Of a DNA stretch of 64,000 nt, positions 10,272-20,085 are shown piece after piece. The stretch is from Adiantum capillus-veneris. Lineage: Eukaryota; Streptophyta; Polypodiopsida; Polypodiales; Pteridaceae. How positions within the stretch are numbered: position 1 is the first letter of the stretch; each line of letters starts with the position of its first letter. The notes under the pieces were generated by a model. That model was not told the origin of the DNA, ran no database searches, and saw only the letters and a program-made list of their open reading frames with translations. The DNA lies in assembly GCA_014529385.2 (NCBI GenBank), contig CM043959.1:8211526-8275525 (forward strand), read 5' to 3'. The translations under genes were made by a program, and so were the position numbers.

Positions 10272-10769
10272 ATGAATTTATTCTCTTTCTTGGTTAGACT
10301 GATTGTCAGAGATTGAAGAACTGGTATCTTCACATTGCCATTCCTCTTTTGCAGTGCTTCCCATCCTTTCATCAATTCTCAGTTTATCACCCTTTCCTTG
10401 TACTGCAGCCAGCATGGTCTCAGACATGGCCGGTACTGATTGATCCTTATCAGTCGATTGGGCTGGTATCCTCTGAATGACTCTAGCTTCAGAACTTTCT
10501 GGCTACCCTGGAAGCTTCTTGGCTAAATCCTTCATGATTTTAGCTGCTAGTTCCCTCTGCTCTTGCCATTCATCGACCACCTTCTCTTTACCTTTGGCCT
10601 TCCAAATTTCTCTTTGTTGAGCCCAATTGCTGCTGGTAGGATGGACTGGTGTTTCTGAAGTATTTAGAATTTATTCAATAACTACACTCTTGCTTCTAGT
10701 GACTACCCGTACTGGGACTGGCTTTGGTGCCTTAGCCTCAGTAGTAGTAGTTGTAGGTGCATCTGGACA
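10272..10769 (-). pseudogene. linker between nucleocapsid and protease of element A
   Basis: No domain is visible. Translation on the minus strand gives short open pieces rich in Glu, Lys, Ser and Pro separated by stops. It is consistent with the spacer between zinc knuckles and protease in gypsy Gag-Pol. Confidence 0.4.
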
Positions 10770-11240
10770 TTGGGCTGCAAAATCGCCATACTTTCCACAA
10801 GTGTAGCAATTCATGCTCCTATTCTAGAAGTTTCCACTTCCTCTGCCACAGCCCATACCCGTTTGGAACCGGCCATGTCCTTGACCAATACCACTGGTAC
10901 ATGGTCTCTCCTCTTGAGCTACTTTGACGGGTTCTACCTTCACTGGTTCAGTGTAGGCGACCACTTAAAGTGGTGAATCCTGATGCCACAATTGTTCCAT
11001 AGATGACCAAAAGCCTTACAGTAGGTACATTGTGGACATTCATTGGAGATATGGTCCTTGGATTTGCATTTCGAACACCAAGTCTCCATCTTCCAAACTG
11101 GCTGTCTTGTGTGGCTAATTTCTGCAATCTGTCTAGCCATTTCTTCAATTTTCTTGGTCCAAGATCCCTTCTTTGACTTCTCCTTGGATCGTTCATTAGA
11201 GCTGCTTTCGGAGCTACTGGAAACCTCACTAGAATCAAAA
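10770..11240 (-). pseudogene. nucleocapsid part of element A gag, three zinc knuckles
   Basis: Minus-strand translation shows CSKCKSKDHISNEC and CTYCKAFGHLWNNC, both matching C-X2-C-X4-H-X4-C. A third is seen further on near 10790-10815, CYTCGKYGDFAAQC, where Asp replaces His. Zinc knuckles bind the element RNA for packaging. Upstream is a Ser-rich acidic stretch. The knuckles are in more than one phase, so the gene is frameshifted. Three knuckles is more than the usual one or two. Confidence 0.85.
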
Positions 11241-11264
11241 CTTTCAGTAGCAGAACTACTGCTA

Positions 11265-11615
11265 CTAGACCTTCTTGGCCTGCTGTTCCAACTTCAGTGC
11301 CCTTTGGACCAGATCATTGAATTTCTTGGTAGGAGCTAATACCTCTTGCTCCCTAAGATGTTTGCTTTTGAAACCATTCAGAAACCATGCCTTCTCAGAT
11401 GGCGGTTCCTGTAACTGCCTGGTTAGCTCCTTGAACTTTTCCACATAACTTCGAACGGATAGATTCCACTGTTTGATCTTATCTAGTTCACATAGGATCT
11501 CTTCATCCCCTCTATTGTTGGAATATTCCAACTTGAAGGCTTTAAGCAATTTGTTGTATGATCTGAGCTGGCAGGTAGGGTAGTGGTAATACCATTTCCT
11601 TGCTGCCTCCTTCAA
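11265..11615 (-). pseudogene. capsid domain of element A gag (retrotransposon gag family)
   Basis: 116 codons containing the signature AARKWYYHYP (the usual A-x-x-W-Y/F), a LLKAFKLEYSN-like segment, LCELDKIKQWNLSVRSYVEK and the FLNGFKSKHLREQ segment. These are diagnostic of plant gypsy Gag. The frame is open from within the domain to near the Ser-rich linker. Capsid assembles the virus-like particle. Confidence 0.85.
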
Positions 11616-12240
11616 GGTTTGTGGAAAATATTCCCCCCAATCATCTTCATCAATATTTTTCAGTTCAGCATACTACTCAAAAGCCTGTATGTGAACGTCT
11701 AAATCATCTTTCTCACCTCCCTTGAATATTGGAAAAGAAATTTTCAAGGAAGCTCTGTAATCATTCCGATTACCACTGATCCTGCCACTTCTCTTCTTGG
11801 ATGTCTTCTTGCAATTGTCAGTGTCATCATCCCAATCAATCTTTGTCTCTGTCTCGGTGTCAGTGTCTTCTTTTGTCTGTCTGCTAGAAGTACGATGAAT
11901 TCCTTTGTTTCCCTTGGTACCCTCATCCCCTTGCCGGGATCGAGAACTCTTGGAACTCTTGGCTTTCCATGCTTCCCATTCTACCCATCGGCGTCGAGAA
12001 TGACTGGAGTGTTGTGAGTCCTGCCCCTCATCAGCCTAACTATGCTCCTCCTAAGCCTCAGTTTCAACCATCTTCTCTTGCTTGGGGTCAGACTCTCTTC
12101 CTGCCTCCTCAGGAATGGGGTCAACACGAATGGTGGATTTCCGGCCACGACTTGGATCTAGGTGCCATTGCTGAAAAGTTCCAACTGGGAGAAGAGTCTT
12201 TCAGTCAATGAGCTTCAACTCGAGCCACCGTGATCTCCAA
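11616..12240 (-). pseudogene. N-terminal gag region of element A
   Basis: The expected N-terminal Gag lies here. Minus-strand frames are broken by stops. Recognisable composition includes a basic segment TPRQRQRLIGM (11744-11926) and an ARRHPRREV segment. The plus-strand open frame at 11969-12211 is antisense to this region and is not taken as a gene. Confidence 0.5.
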
Positions 12241-12579
12241 AATGGAATTGGAGATGATCTCTTGAGACATCTAATTCTAGTGTTAGAAGGTTTCAGATAG
12301 TGGACTGGACAGAAATCAGAAACTAGATTGGAATTTGGATACTGGAATAAGAATCAGACTTATGTACTGGAAATAATGTTCAGATTCATAATACTGGACA
12401 AGAAGTAAGTGTAACTGGAATATCTGCCATGATTGGGATTACAGATAAAAGATTACAGTGAATATGATTGACAAAGAGAGTACAGCCGACAACAACCAAT
12501 GATTCTCAACCAAGTACAAGTGTAGCCAAAATGCTAACCCAAATGATAACAACTGCCAACCCAATTACAATGTAATGGG

Positions 12580-12591
12580 CCCTATTTATAC
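12580..12591 (-). promoter_or_regulatory. TATA box of the element A LTR
   Basis: On the minus strand TGTATAAATAGGGCCC, a canonical plant TATA context, placed about 300 bp before the end of the LTR and upstream of gag. Confidence 0.55.
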
Positions 12592-12973
12592 ACTTTGGGT
12601 TTACTGTAGTAATTACCATAGTAACTACTAAGTAATTCGTTGCCCATCTCCTAAGAGAACGTTCCCACATAGCGAAACTATCGAGCCGTCTACATTACCC
12701 GACTAATCGGGTCCACCCATCCATGATCGACAACCCGAGTTCATCCCCACTTACCACCCCCGCACTCACACATGATACTTTGCTATTTAATTACTACTAG
12801 GTTCTTATCACAATGAAAATAATGATTCCTTTTATCTTTCATATTAGTAATTCATTAAAACAACCCTATAAAGCAGTATTGAAAACATTTTACAAACAAA
12901 CATCTTCAGACTGAAGACAAGGTACTGTCAATCTAAAGTATCTCTGACCAACACTTGCTTGTCACAAGAGCAC

Positions 12974-13225
12974 CTATACAAGGGTGAAAAAAAATGCCAC
13001 CCATTCCTTATTCATAGAAAACCGGGGGTGGAAAAAGACATCACCCAAAGTCTGGGCGTCCATACGCCAAACTAGTTGCCCATATAGATGGGCGGTTCCC
13101 CTAGGATAAAAACAATATCCTAAGTAATATCCAAAAACATACACATGTACGAGGTAAAGACTCCACATGGAGTACACATAGTTAACCGACTCATCTATGG
13201 CTGACTCTTCATCATTACTCATCAA
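12974..13225 (-). other. conserved short ORF in the shared LTR block (second copy)
   Basis: 83 codons from ATG, the counterpart of 8197-8427. It shares WRM-x-A-x-TLG-x-x-FFHP and NKEWV-x-FF with that copy and has its own N-terminal hydrophobic part LYLVHVYVFGYYLGYCFYP. In this LTR the ORF is upstream of the TATA box, so it would not be in the element transcript. Confidence 0.3.
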
Positions 13226-13349
13226 CTGGAGTAAAAATATTCCAAGGAATCAGAGGTGTCTTGAGACAAGCTGTTTTAAGGATTCTCAATCATTATTTCC
13301 TAGTTCAACCAGTCTTAGCCCAAACAATTCTTTCCTAACTACAAACAAT

Positions 13350-13980
13350 GCACGTTTCTCTCCTTGGGGTAGCCTTGTTCTTTTCCAGAGGAAGAAAGAT
13401 GGGACTTATAGACTGTGCATTGACTTTAGGGGTCTTAATAAACGAACCATTAAAAACAAATATCCCCTTTCATGCATTGATGAGTTGTTGAGTCAACTTA
13501 GCGATTCGCAAGTAATTTTTAAGCTTGATCTACGATTTGGATACCACTGGATCAGAATTAAGGAAGGAGATATTTTCAAAACTATTTTTTGTACATGATA
13601 TCGACACTTTGAGTTTACAGTTTTGGCTTTTGGTTTAACTAATGCACCCATGACATTCATGTGTTTGATGAACAATATCTTTCATTCATTTCTTGATGAC
13701 CTTATTTTGGTATTTTTGGATAACATCTTTGTTTATTCTAAGAATGAGAAGGATCATGAACTGCATCTAAGGAAAACTCTTGAAGTACTGCATGAAAATC
13801 AATCGTATGCCAAGCTGAGTAAGCGTTTCTTTGCCAAAGAGAAAATTATATATCTGGGAAGGATAATTTCAAAATAAGACATTCATATTGATCCTGATAA
13901 AGTCAAGGCAATTGTGGAATGGCCAACACCCAAAACCGGGAGGGATGCGGAGATCTTTATGGGGTTAGCACAGTATGAAC
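13350..13980 (+). pseudogene. reverse transcriptase of element C
   Basis: The RT signature [20 protein letters not shown] is followed by [18 protein letters not shown], the chromovirus form. Further on come [14 protein letters not shown] and LAFGLTNAPMTFM. The catalytic box reads FLDN (VFLDNIFVYS) instead of F/Y-x-DD, so the second catalytic Asp is lost. In-frame stops lie at 13596-13598 and 13875-13877. The domain starts without its first part at the junction with element A. Confidence 0.9.
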
Positions 13981-14565
13981 GGGATCATATACAATATTTT
14001 TCTAAGATTGCAATCCCTTTAACTGAGTTGAAGGGCTTTAACTGAGTTAACAAAGAAAAACAAGGGTTTCTTTTGGTCTGAATCATGTCAAACTGCATTT
14101 GCAACATTGAAAACAAGGGTGGCTGAAAATTGTACTTTGAAAATTCCAGAACTTGAGAAACCTTTTGTGATAACATACGATGCAAACGGGGAACAAATGG
14201 GATGTGTCTTGTGTCAAGAGAGGAGAGTTGTGGCATATAAATCTAGGAAGTTGAGAAGACATGAAGTGAATTACCTTATGCATGCTTTGGAATTGGGACT
14301 TGTTGTTCATGCATTAAAGCATTGGTGTCATTTGTTTCTTGGTGTAAAATTTGAATTAAGGACTGATCATCAGAGCTTAAAGTATATTTTCACTCAACCA
14401 TCGCTTAACAATAGGAAAAAGTTTTGGCTTCAGCTACTATGTGAGTATGACTTTGACCTAAAAAATTTGTTGGGAATAGAGAACAAGGTTGCCAATGCAT
14501 TGAGTCGAAGGCCTATGTATAATTTGGTTTCTATGGTGCACAATTATTTAATTGATCAAGTTTGA
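13981..14565 (+). pseudogene. RNase H domain of element C
   Basis: After a short stop-containing connection (to about 14106) the frame runs 152 codons: FVITYDANGEQMGCVL (first Asp), VAYKSRKLRRHEVNY, LELGLVVHALKHW (Glu) and LRTDHQSLKYIF (Asp), ending ENKVANALSRRP. All three acidic positions are kept. It degrades the RNA strand during cDNA synthesis. Confidence 0.9.
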
Positions 14566-14781
14566 GATGAAGTGAATAATGATTCTTTTTACTCCAACAT
14601 TATCTCATTTCTAAATTCTCATGTAGGTGAGATGTTTGAGGGAAGTTTTATTTGTATAAGGGTAGCTTGTATTGTCATGATCGCTTGTGTATGTCTGCAA
14701 ATTATTCTTTGAAACATCAAATTTTGTGAGAAATTCACAATACTTCATTTGTGGTACACCCTGGGTTTAACAAAACATATG
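14566..14781 (+). pseudogene. integrase N-terminus of element C, upstream of P1
   Basis: The region after the RNase H stop carries the start of integrase up to the PGFNKTY segment (normally part of the zinc-binding module), where the P1 element interrupts it at TTAA. Stops and frame changes are present. It continues at 16130. Confidence 0.7.
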
Positions 14782-14785
14782 TTAA

Positions 14786-16125
14786 CACTAGAATGGTAAC
14801 AAGACACTTTTATGTCCTTGGACACTTTTGTGTCCTGTTAAATGACCATTTTGCTTGAATTATTTGAAGAGTATGAAAATGAATTTCTAGGTGCTATATG
14901 TCCACAAAGTTGACTTATGAGCTGAAAAAAACATAGCATTTTTTTTTGAGTATCGATCTCACCATTAACCTTACTCTTGCACAACATTTTTGAACCTAAA
15001 CTGTGTGAAAAAACGGGTCCTGTTTTTCGCGTTTTTTCAATTTTCGGCAACTATACCACTCTAAACTTCATGTTTGTGAGGTTTAGATGGCTAGAGGTTA
15101 GGCCTTCATAGTTCTCAACATGTTTTGATTCTTGTAGGGAGCGCTAAGTGTTAAAATTGAAAGTTATGACCAATTTACAAGAATTGCATAATCCTGTTTT
15201 TTGGCCAAAATTAGCACTTTTATGATTTTTTTGGTGGCTTTCTTGATATCCAAATTCAATTTTGATTGTGTAAGTGTAATGTATAACATAAAGCTAATCT
15301 TCCTTGAGTTTTGGGGGACCTAATATGCTATATAGCATAGTATATGATGATGGTTGAGTTTTTTGATTGTGCTGAAGAATACGATACATTTTAGAGTAGC
15401 AAGTATAACTTTCTCAATATTGCTAGTTTCTTAGGACAATTGTGTGTATTTTGTAGGTAGTGACCATATCTAATCATAGACTACAAACTTGGCTAGATAT
15501 TGAGTAGTTTCTATGGGTTTCTAGAGGTCATAATGCTAAACCCAATTTTTTCATGTTTGCTATATTTAGCACTTTATCATTGCCCCCAAGGTTCCAATTG
15601 TAAGAGATCCATTACCCTTTTGACATGCTCCATGGCTCCTTTTGAATCCATAGGCCCAAGGGAAACTAAGAAAACATGTATATAGTATCTGTATTGAGCG
15701 TGACTATAGAAACTTTGATGATAGGTCCGCAGAATGGCAAAAATGAAACTTTTTGGTACCTATTTTTTTGCCCAAAAAAAAATTAGTGAGGTAAAAGCAA
15801 CCATATGTTTTGGTCACCAACCCATTGAAGTTAACGGGGCATTTTATCTCATGTCCTACAAAAATCTCCAATCTTATTTATATGCAATCAACCGTAAGAA
15901 ATTGTTGTTTTGGGTAAAATGCACTGGTCCATCAACTTTGGAGGCTTGTAGTGACCAAGGGATGAGAAAAATTACAACTTTGTCATTTTTTCCATATGTA
16001 GTAGTTATTAAACTATAAGCTCATGAAAGGATTTTTCAAAATGAGTGGATCTACTATGGTTTTGAAGTTTTTTTCCAAAACCTTGAAAGGACACTTTTAT
16101 GTCCTTTTAGGTTACCATTCTAGTG
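14786..16125. mobile_element. P1: non-autonomous piggyBac-type element, 1.34 kb, in element C integrase
   Basis: It is flanked by TTAA at 14782-14785 and 16126-16129. The ends are inverted: CACTAGAATGGTAAC on the left and GTTACCATTCTAGTG on the right. Next to the ends lie palindromic 16-mers of the GGACAC...GTGTCC type (14802-14817, 14820-14835 and 16089-16104). No transposase is encoded; the internal open frame at 15734-16018 has no recognisable domain. The size, TTAA target and ends match a piggyBac-type deletion derivative. P3 is a diverged inverted copy. Confidence 0.9.
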
Positions 16126-16129
16126 TTAA

Positions 16130-16878
16130 AGACTTTCTTTTGGCCGAGTATGCGAGTTGATATCTCTTTGTATGTGCGTGAATATCTAGAATGTTAACAG
16201 GTGAAGGTTGAGCCTCTAGATGTTCCTGGTTAAAAGTGAGAATCTATGTCAATGGATTTTATCACCGTGCTACCTACAACTAGAGGAAATTATGACACTT
16301 TTTTTGTTGTGGTTGATAGATTGACAAAATTACACATTTCTTTCCAATAAAGAAGATCAATACTGCCTTTCATATTGCTAAATTGTTTGTCAAGGTGATT
16401 TTTCGATTGCATGGTATGTCCGAAAACATTGTGTCTGGCCCTGATTCTAAATTCACCTCAAACTTTTGGAAGGCTACTTTCCAAGCCATAGGAACATAAT
16501 TGAGAATGAGTACTGCTTTCCATCCTCAAACATATGGGGAAACTGAATGGGTTAGAGGACATGATTAGGATGTATGTGAGTGAGAGGCAAACAAATTGGG
16601 TGGACTGCTTCCCTTTGGTTGAGTTTTCTTATAACAGTTCTTGGCATGCGTGTATTCAAATGGCACCTTTTGAATCTATGTATGGTTGTAATCACTCAGC
16701 TCCCTTAAAATTTTCAGACCCTAAAAACAAAGTAGAAGTCTCAAGGAAAATGCTTGAGAAAATGGACCTAGATCTTTCCAAGATTAGACATCACATTAAG
16801 GAAGCCCAAAAAAATCAAAAAATGTATTATGACAGGCATAGGAGGCCATTGTCCTTTGGTGTAGGAGATCTGCTTTTC
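16130..16878 (+). pseudogene. integrase core of element C
   Basis: Chromovirus integrase pieces: FWPSMRVDISLYV after P1, the first catalytic Asp in SMDFITVLPTTRG, a VSGPDSKFTSNFW segment with the second Asp, and TAFHPQTYGETEWVRG carrying the Glu. From 16534 the frame is open: MIRMYVSERQTNWVDCFPL, VEFSYNSSWHACIQMAPFE, then HRRPLSFGVGDLLF up to the P2 insertion. Stops and shifts lie in the core before 16534. The tail resumes in frame at 39495. Confidence 0.9.
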
Positions 16879-16882
16879 TTAA

Positions 16883-16896
16883 CACTAGAGTGGTAA
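16883..16896 (+). repeat. P2 left terminal inverted repeat
   Basis: CACTAGAGTGGTAA, directly after TTAA. It is inverted at 39477-39490. The first bases CACTAG are shared with the ends of P1 (both), P3 (right) and P4 (right). Confidence 0.9.
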
Positions 16897-16898
16897 CA

Positions 16899-16950
16899 GG
16901 ACACTTTTATGTCCTCGGACACTTTTATGTCCTCGGACACTTTTATGTCC
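16899..16950 (+). promoter_or_regulatory. three subterminal palindromic motifs of P2, candidate transposase sites
   Basis: GGACACTTTTATGTCC occurs at 16899-16914, 16917-16932 and 16935-16950, the second and third copies 18 bases apart. The arms GGACA/TGTCC are inverted repeats. The same motif, in 16-base form, is found near the ends of P1, P3 and P4. Binding by the element's transposase is inference. Confidence 0.6.
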
Positions 16951-17765
16951 TGTTAACCGGTCAACTTGCTTGAATTAATTCTCCTGACAGAAAAGCGATT
17001 GAACGTAGCGGCCAATTACCAAAATCCCATCGTGAGTTGAAAAAAACTTGGAATTTTTTTTCAAAAACATTTATGGCCGTATTTTGATACTAATAAGGTT
17101 ATTTTTTGGGATAAATTTAACAAATAAGTAAATTCCATGCAATTGCATGCAACATGCAAGAAGGCTGGCGAGCCTCTAGAGGGGAAGAATTTGTCATGAG
17201 TGGAAAACGGGATAGGGGAAGGACCACCCTTGGATCTAATTGAGATCTAGAGGCTCACACACAAAGCCCTTTTGAGGGAAAAAACGTACGCGCTGCCTCT
17301 CTATAGCAATTTTGAAACCAAAACCGGAGTGCAGATAGCGCCTGTGAAATCAATTTCTTGTTGTGCCATGCCTAGAAATTCTGACCGCTACTCATCAAGG
17401 GAGGTTGGGAGCATCAGGGGTGGTGATGATGAAGCCTTTTGGTGGCCCAAGAGGGTGTCTTGTTGTAGGTTCCAGCCGCTTGGTTAGGGGATGCATGGGG
17501 AGCCCAAAGCTATGGAGAAAAGCATGAAGAAGTCTTCTTCTTTGGTGTGATTGAGAAGTTTAACCCCCGAAACTGCAAATTCACTTGCCGATTGGAAGAG
17601 GATATAAAGCAATACCCCGCAACATGGGAATTCGTGGATGATTTTGTTGTGAAAAGCTCCATGCAATTGACGTCTACTCGGAAATAAATTCAAGTAAGTC
17701 ACAATCCGGTTCTTGTCAATTGCACTCCTAGTGGTGAACCAAGTCATGCAAGAGGCTGTGAAATT
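16951..17765 (+). other. P2 5' leader, no recognised gene
   Basis: Between the left end and the transposase start. It shares TTGCTTGAATTA next to the end with P1. The open frame at 17272-17487 has no recognisable domain. A promoter for the transposase is expected here, but I see no convincing TATA box. Confidence 0.5.
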
Positions 17766-17995
17766 ATGAATTTGGGTTTACATGATGCACATAATGCATT
17801 GAACTTTACTGGGGAAGACATGCCGTTGCAAATAGAATACACCAATTCACCACTTTTAGAGGAAGCAACACCACCATGTAGGGGGCGTGGAAGACCACCC
17901 AAATCCAAGAAAAGGGGTAGACCAAAGGGCACATCCTCGCATGACAAAGACACAATCACAAACCCATCTTCCGAATTTAGAAATAATGCGGGACG
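17766..17995 (+). pseudogene. N-terminal AT-hook part of the P2 piggyBac-type transposase
   Basis: From ATG the frame encodes 76 residues before the K insertion. Two AT-hook cores are clear, RGRGRPPKSKK and KKRGRPKG, around residues 38-55. They bind the minor groove of AT-rich DNA. The frame ends in GGACG, the K target. In the rejoined gene GGACG leads straight into a third GRPQK (downstream copy at 32369), so AT-hook-like motifs span the insertion point. AT-hooks ahead of a piggyBac-type core are unusual, as far as I know. It is in phase with the core at 32537. Confidence 0.75.
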
Positions 17996-18138
17996 TGTTG
18001 AGATGAAGAGAGAAAGAGAGAGAGATGAGATAAGAGACACACCATATACGCTCCCAAAGACTGATTCATATTGAGGACAAGATAGAAATATATAGGTGAG
18101 ACCAAGTTGAGTAGAGTGAGCCATATATAGCTCCAACA
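17996..18138 (-). repeat. 3' LTR of K
   Basis: 143 bp, TGTTGAGATGAAG to CTCCAACA on the plus strand. It is preceded on the minus strand by the polypurine tract GAGTGGGGG (18139-18147). It contains a GAGAGAAAGAGAGAGAGATG purine run that matches the CT tract of N and of the 49-kb LTR. Confidence 0.9.
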
Positions 18139-18147
18139 CCCCCACTC

Positions 18148-18386
18148 AAACAAAGGTCTCTAGCTTTGGATGAAAAAACGCTTGGGGAGTTCAAGGGAAA
18201 AACCCAAGCCCCTATACAATGTGAAAATATGAACCAACGATGATGATGTGAAAGTGAATTGTGCATCTATGTACAAATATTCAAGCGACTCAGAGATCAC
18301 AGTGTGCAAATGTGGAGTGTGCATAGTGCATGGTACCTAAAAGATTACAATGTCATATGTACAAAGCTATTACAATAGCAAAGAAG
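18148..18386 (-). other. 3' untranslated part of K
   Basis: Between the RNase H stop and the polypurine tract. The 60 bp next to the tract (GGGTTTTTCCCTTGAACTCC and on) are very similar to the corresponding part of N at about 39010-39073 and to 49330-49368. No gene. Confidence 0.8.
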
Positions 18387-19391
18387 CTAACCTAGAAAGA
18401 GTGAGGCCGAAGAAACTCCAAGCTCTGAGTGCAAGAGGATGAAATGTGACTCGTTGAGGCCTTTGTTCAAAATGTCTACAATCATCTGGTCACTTGGACA
18501 GTGTTGAATCATAATGGTTCCTTTGCATACTTCATACGTGACATAATGATAATGGACAGCAATGTGCTTTGACTTATTATGTTGAACATAGTCTTTTGCA
18601 AGACTAATAGCACTTTGGTTGTCACACCGCAAGGGTGTGCTAGAAAGAGGAGAGTGACCAATATCAACCAGCATTTATCGAAGCCAAATCAACTCACGAG
18701 CTACAAGTGATGCCACAATATATTCTGACTCAGTCGTAGAAACTGCAACACAACGTTGTTTCTTGCTGGTCCAAGAAACAAGACAACCATTTATAAAGAA
18801 GCAATTTCCACTAGTAGATCGCATAGATAAATGTGAGCTTGACCAGTCTACATCTGTGTAACCCAAAAGAGAAAGAGATTGCATAGAATCCGATGTGAGT
18901 TGTCGTCGATAGACTAAACCAAAATCTGTAGTGCCTTTCAAGTATTTCAACACACGCTTTGCAGCAGACCAATGCTTAAGAGAAGGACATGCAAGATGTT
19001 GTCCAAGATAATTAGCAGCAAACAGAATATCAGGACGAGTGTTCATGCCAACAAACTGAAGACATCCAATCAAGTTAGCATAAGGTTGATTTGTGACAAG
19101 TTGACCGCCATTGTCAGAAGTGTTCTTCGTAGAGCTTGCAAGACAAGGTGTGTTGGCTGAATGTGCAGATTCCATACCAAATTTTTGAATAGTATCTGCA
19201 ATAAACTTTGACTGTCGAAGGAATAAAATACCTTTTGTGCGGTTCCTTTGGACTTGAATGCCAAGACACGAGTGAATCTCTCCAAGATCCACCATATCAA
19301 ATGCAGAAGACAATAACTTTTTCACTTGCTGAAGAAATCCCAAATCATTGGAAACAAGGATGGTATCATCCACATAAAGAGCAAGAATCAC
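18387..19391 (-). pseudogene. RT C-terminus and RNase H of K
   Basis: The RT catalytic box is intact as ALYVDDTILVS near 19370. Copia signatures follow: LGIQVQRNRTKGILFLRQSK, YANLIGCLQF and RPDILFAANYLGQH. RNase H follows with YTDVDWSSSHLSMRSTSGN, TTESEYIVASLVARE and then RCDNQSAISLAKDYVQHNKS. A stop near 18675 splits the RNase H part. Otherwise this section is well kept, as in a young insertion. Confidence 0.92.
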
Positions 19392-20085
19392 AAAACTGCT
19401 ACCTTGGTGTTTTATGTATAAGTTGAGGTCTGAAGAGCAAGAGATGAATCCTTTAGAGGTGAGAAAAAGATCAAATTTTGTATACCAGGCTCGTGAAGCT
19501 TGTTTGAGACCATATAGTGCCTTATGGAGTTGAGCAACAAGGTCTTCTTTACCTGGAATAACAAACCCTTTTGTCAGGCTCGCAAAGCTTGTTTGAGACC
19601 ATATAGTGCCTTATGGAGTTGAACAACAAGGTCTTCTTTACTTGGAATAACAAACCCTTCTGCCAGGCTCGTGAAGCTTGTTTGAGACCATATAGTGCCT
19701 TATGGAGTTGAGCAACAAGGTCTTCTTTACCTGGAATAACAAACCCTTTTGGTTGTTCCATATAAATTTCCTCTTCCAAGTCACCATTAAGAAAATCCGT
19801 TCGCATATCCATTTGATGAGCTTCTAAATCAAATTGAACAGCAAATGCCAATAAAACTCGAACACTTGTAATGCGAACAACTAGTGAAAAAGTCTCTTGA
19901 TAATCAACACTGGCTACTTGGGAGTAACCTTTTGCAACTAAACGCGCCTTGAATTTGTCAAAAGATCCATCTGCTTTTACTTTTGTCTTATACACCCACT
20001 TACATTTAGTAGTTGTACGTCTAGGAGGTAATTCAGTTAGTATCCATGTACCTTTAGAGATAAGAGAATCGTACTCTGCTTCCAT
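19392..20085 (-). pseudogene. RT N-terminus of K with internal tandem triplication
   Basis: TTTKCKWVYKTKVKADGSFD and KFKARLVAKGYSQ, then VDYQETFSLVVRITSVRVLL and MDMRTDFLNGDLEEEIYMEQ, are classic copia RT. After the LHKALYGLKQASRAW segment the DNA repeats itself three times in a unit of about 89 bp (19486-19750). Because 89 is not a multiple of three, the frame is lost before the YVDD box. Confidence 0.92.
19486..19750 (-). repeat. three tandem copies of an 89-bp piece of the K RT
   Basis: Copies begin at 19486, 19575 and 19664 with CAGGCTCGTGAAGCTTGTTT (middle copy CGCAAAG) and run to the CTGGAATAACAAACCC segment. They differ from each other at only a few bases, so the duplication is recent and took place inside this element. 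Confidence 0.95.

Larger units (their letters stand above)
1..13349 (-). mobile_element. Ty3/gypsy LTR retrotransposon, element A (interrupted, 3' end outside window)
   Basis: On the minus strand the order is 5' LTR (12291-13349), gag, protease, RT, RNase H, integrase and then an extra ORF region running towards position 1. The order protease-RT-RNase H-integrase is that of Ty3/gypsy. No chromodomain follows integrase, so it is not a chromovirus; the downstream sense ORF recalls the Tat/Athila branch (inference). The RT is split by a solo LTR at 5516-9049. Several frameshifts and stops show that it is dead. The 5' LTR is cut off at about 13349, where an unrelated chromovirus begins in mid-RT, and the 3' LTR is not in the window. 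Confidence 0.85.
12291..13349 (-). repeat. 5' LTR of element A (truncated at its upstream edge)
   Basis: Reading minus, a TATA box (TGTATAAATAGG, 12580-12591) is followed by a T-rich leader and a candidate LTR end CTTCTAACA at about 12291. The upstream half, to 13349, is the block shared with 8040-8710. The primer-binding site is not clear. The LTR stops at about 13349, where chromovirus RT sequence starts, so its 5' edge and target duplication are lost. Confidence 0.6.

Noticed and set aside
11969-12211. Plus-strand ORF, Pro/Trp-rich
   Set aside because: It is antisense to the gag of element A, and no independent family is recognised.
12291-12296. CTAGTGTTAGAAG as another TTAA-type terminus
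   Set aside because: The TTAA target is missing (TTAG) and no partner end is present; more likely the LTR edge of element A.
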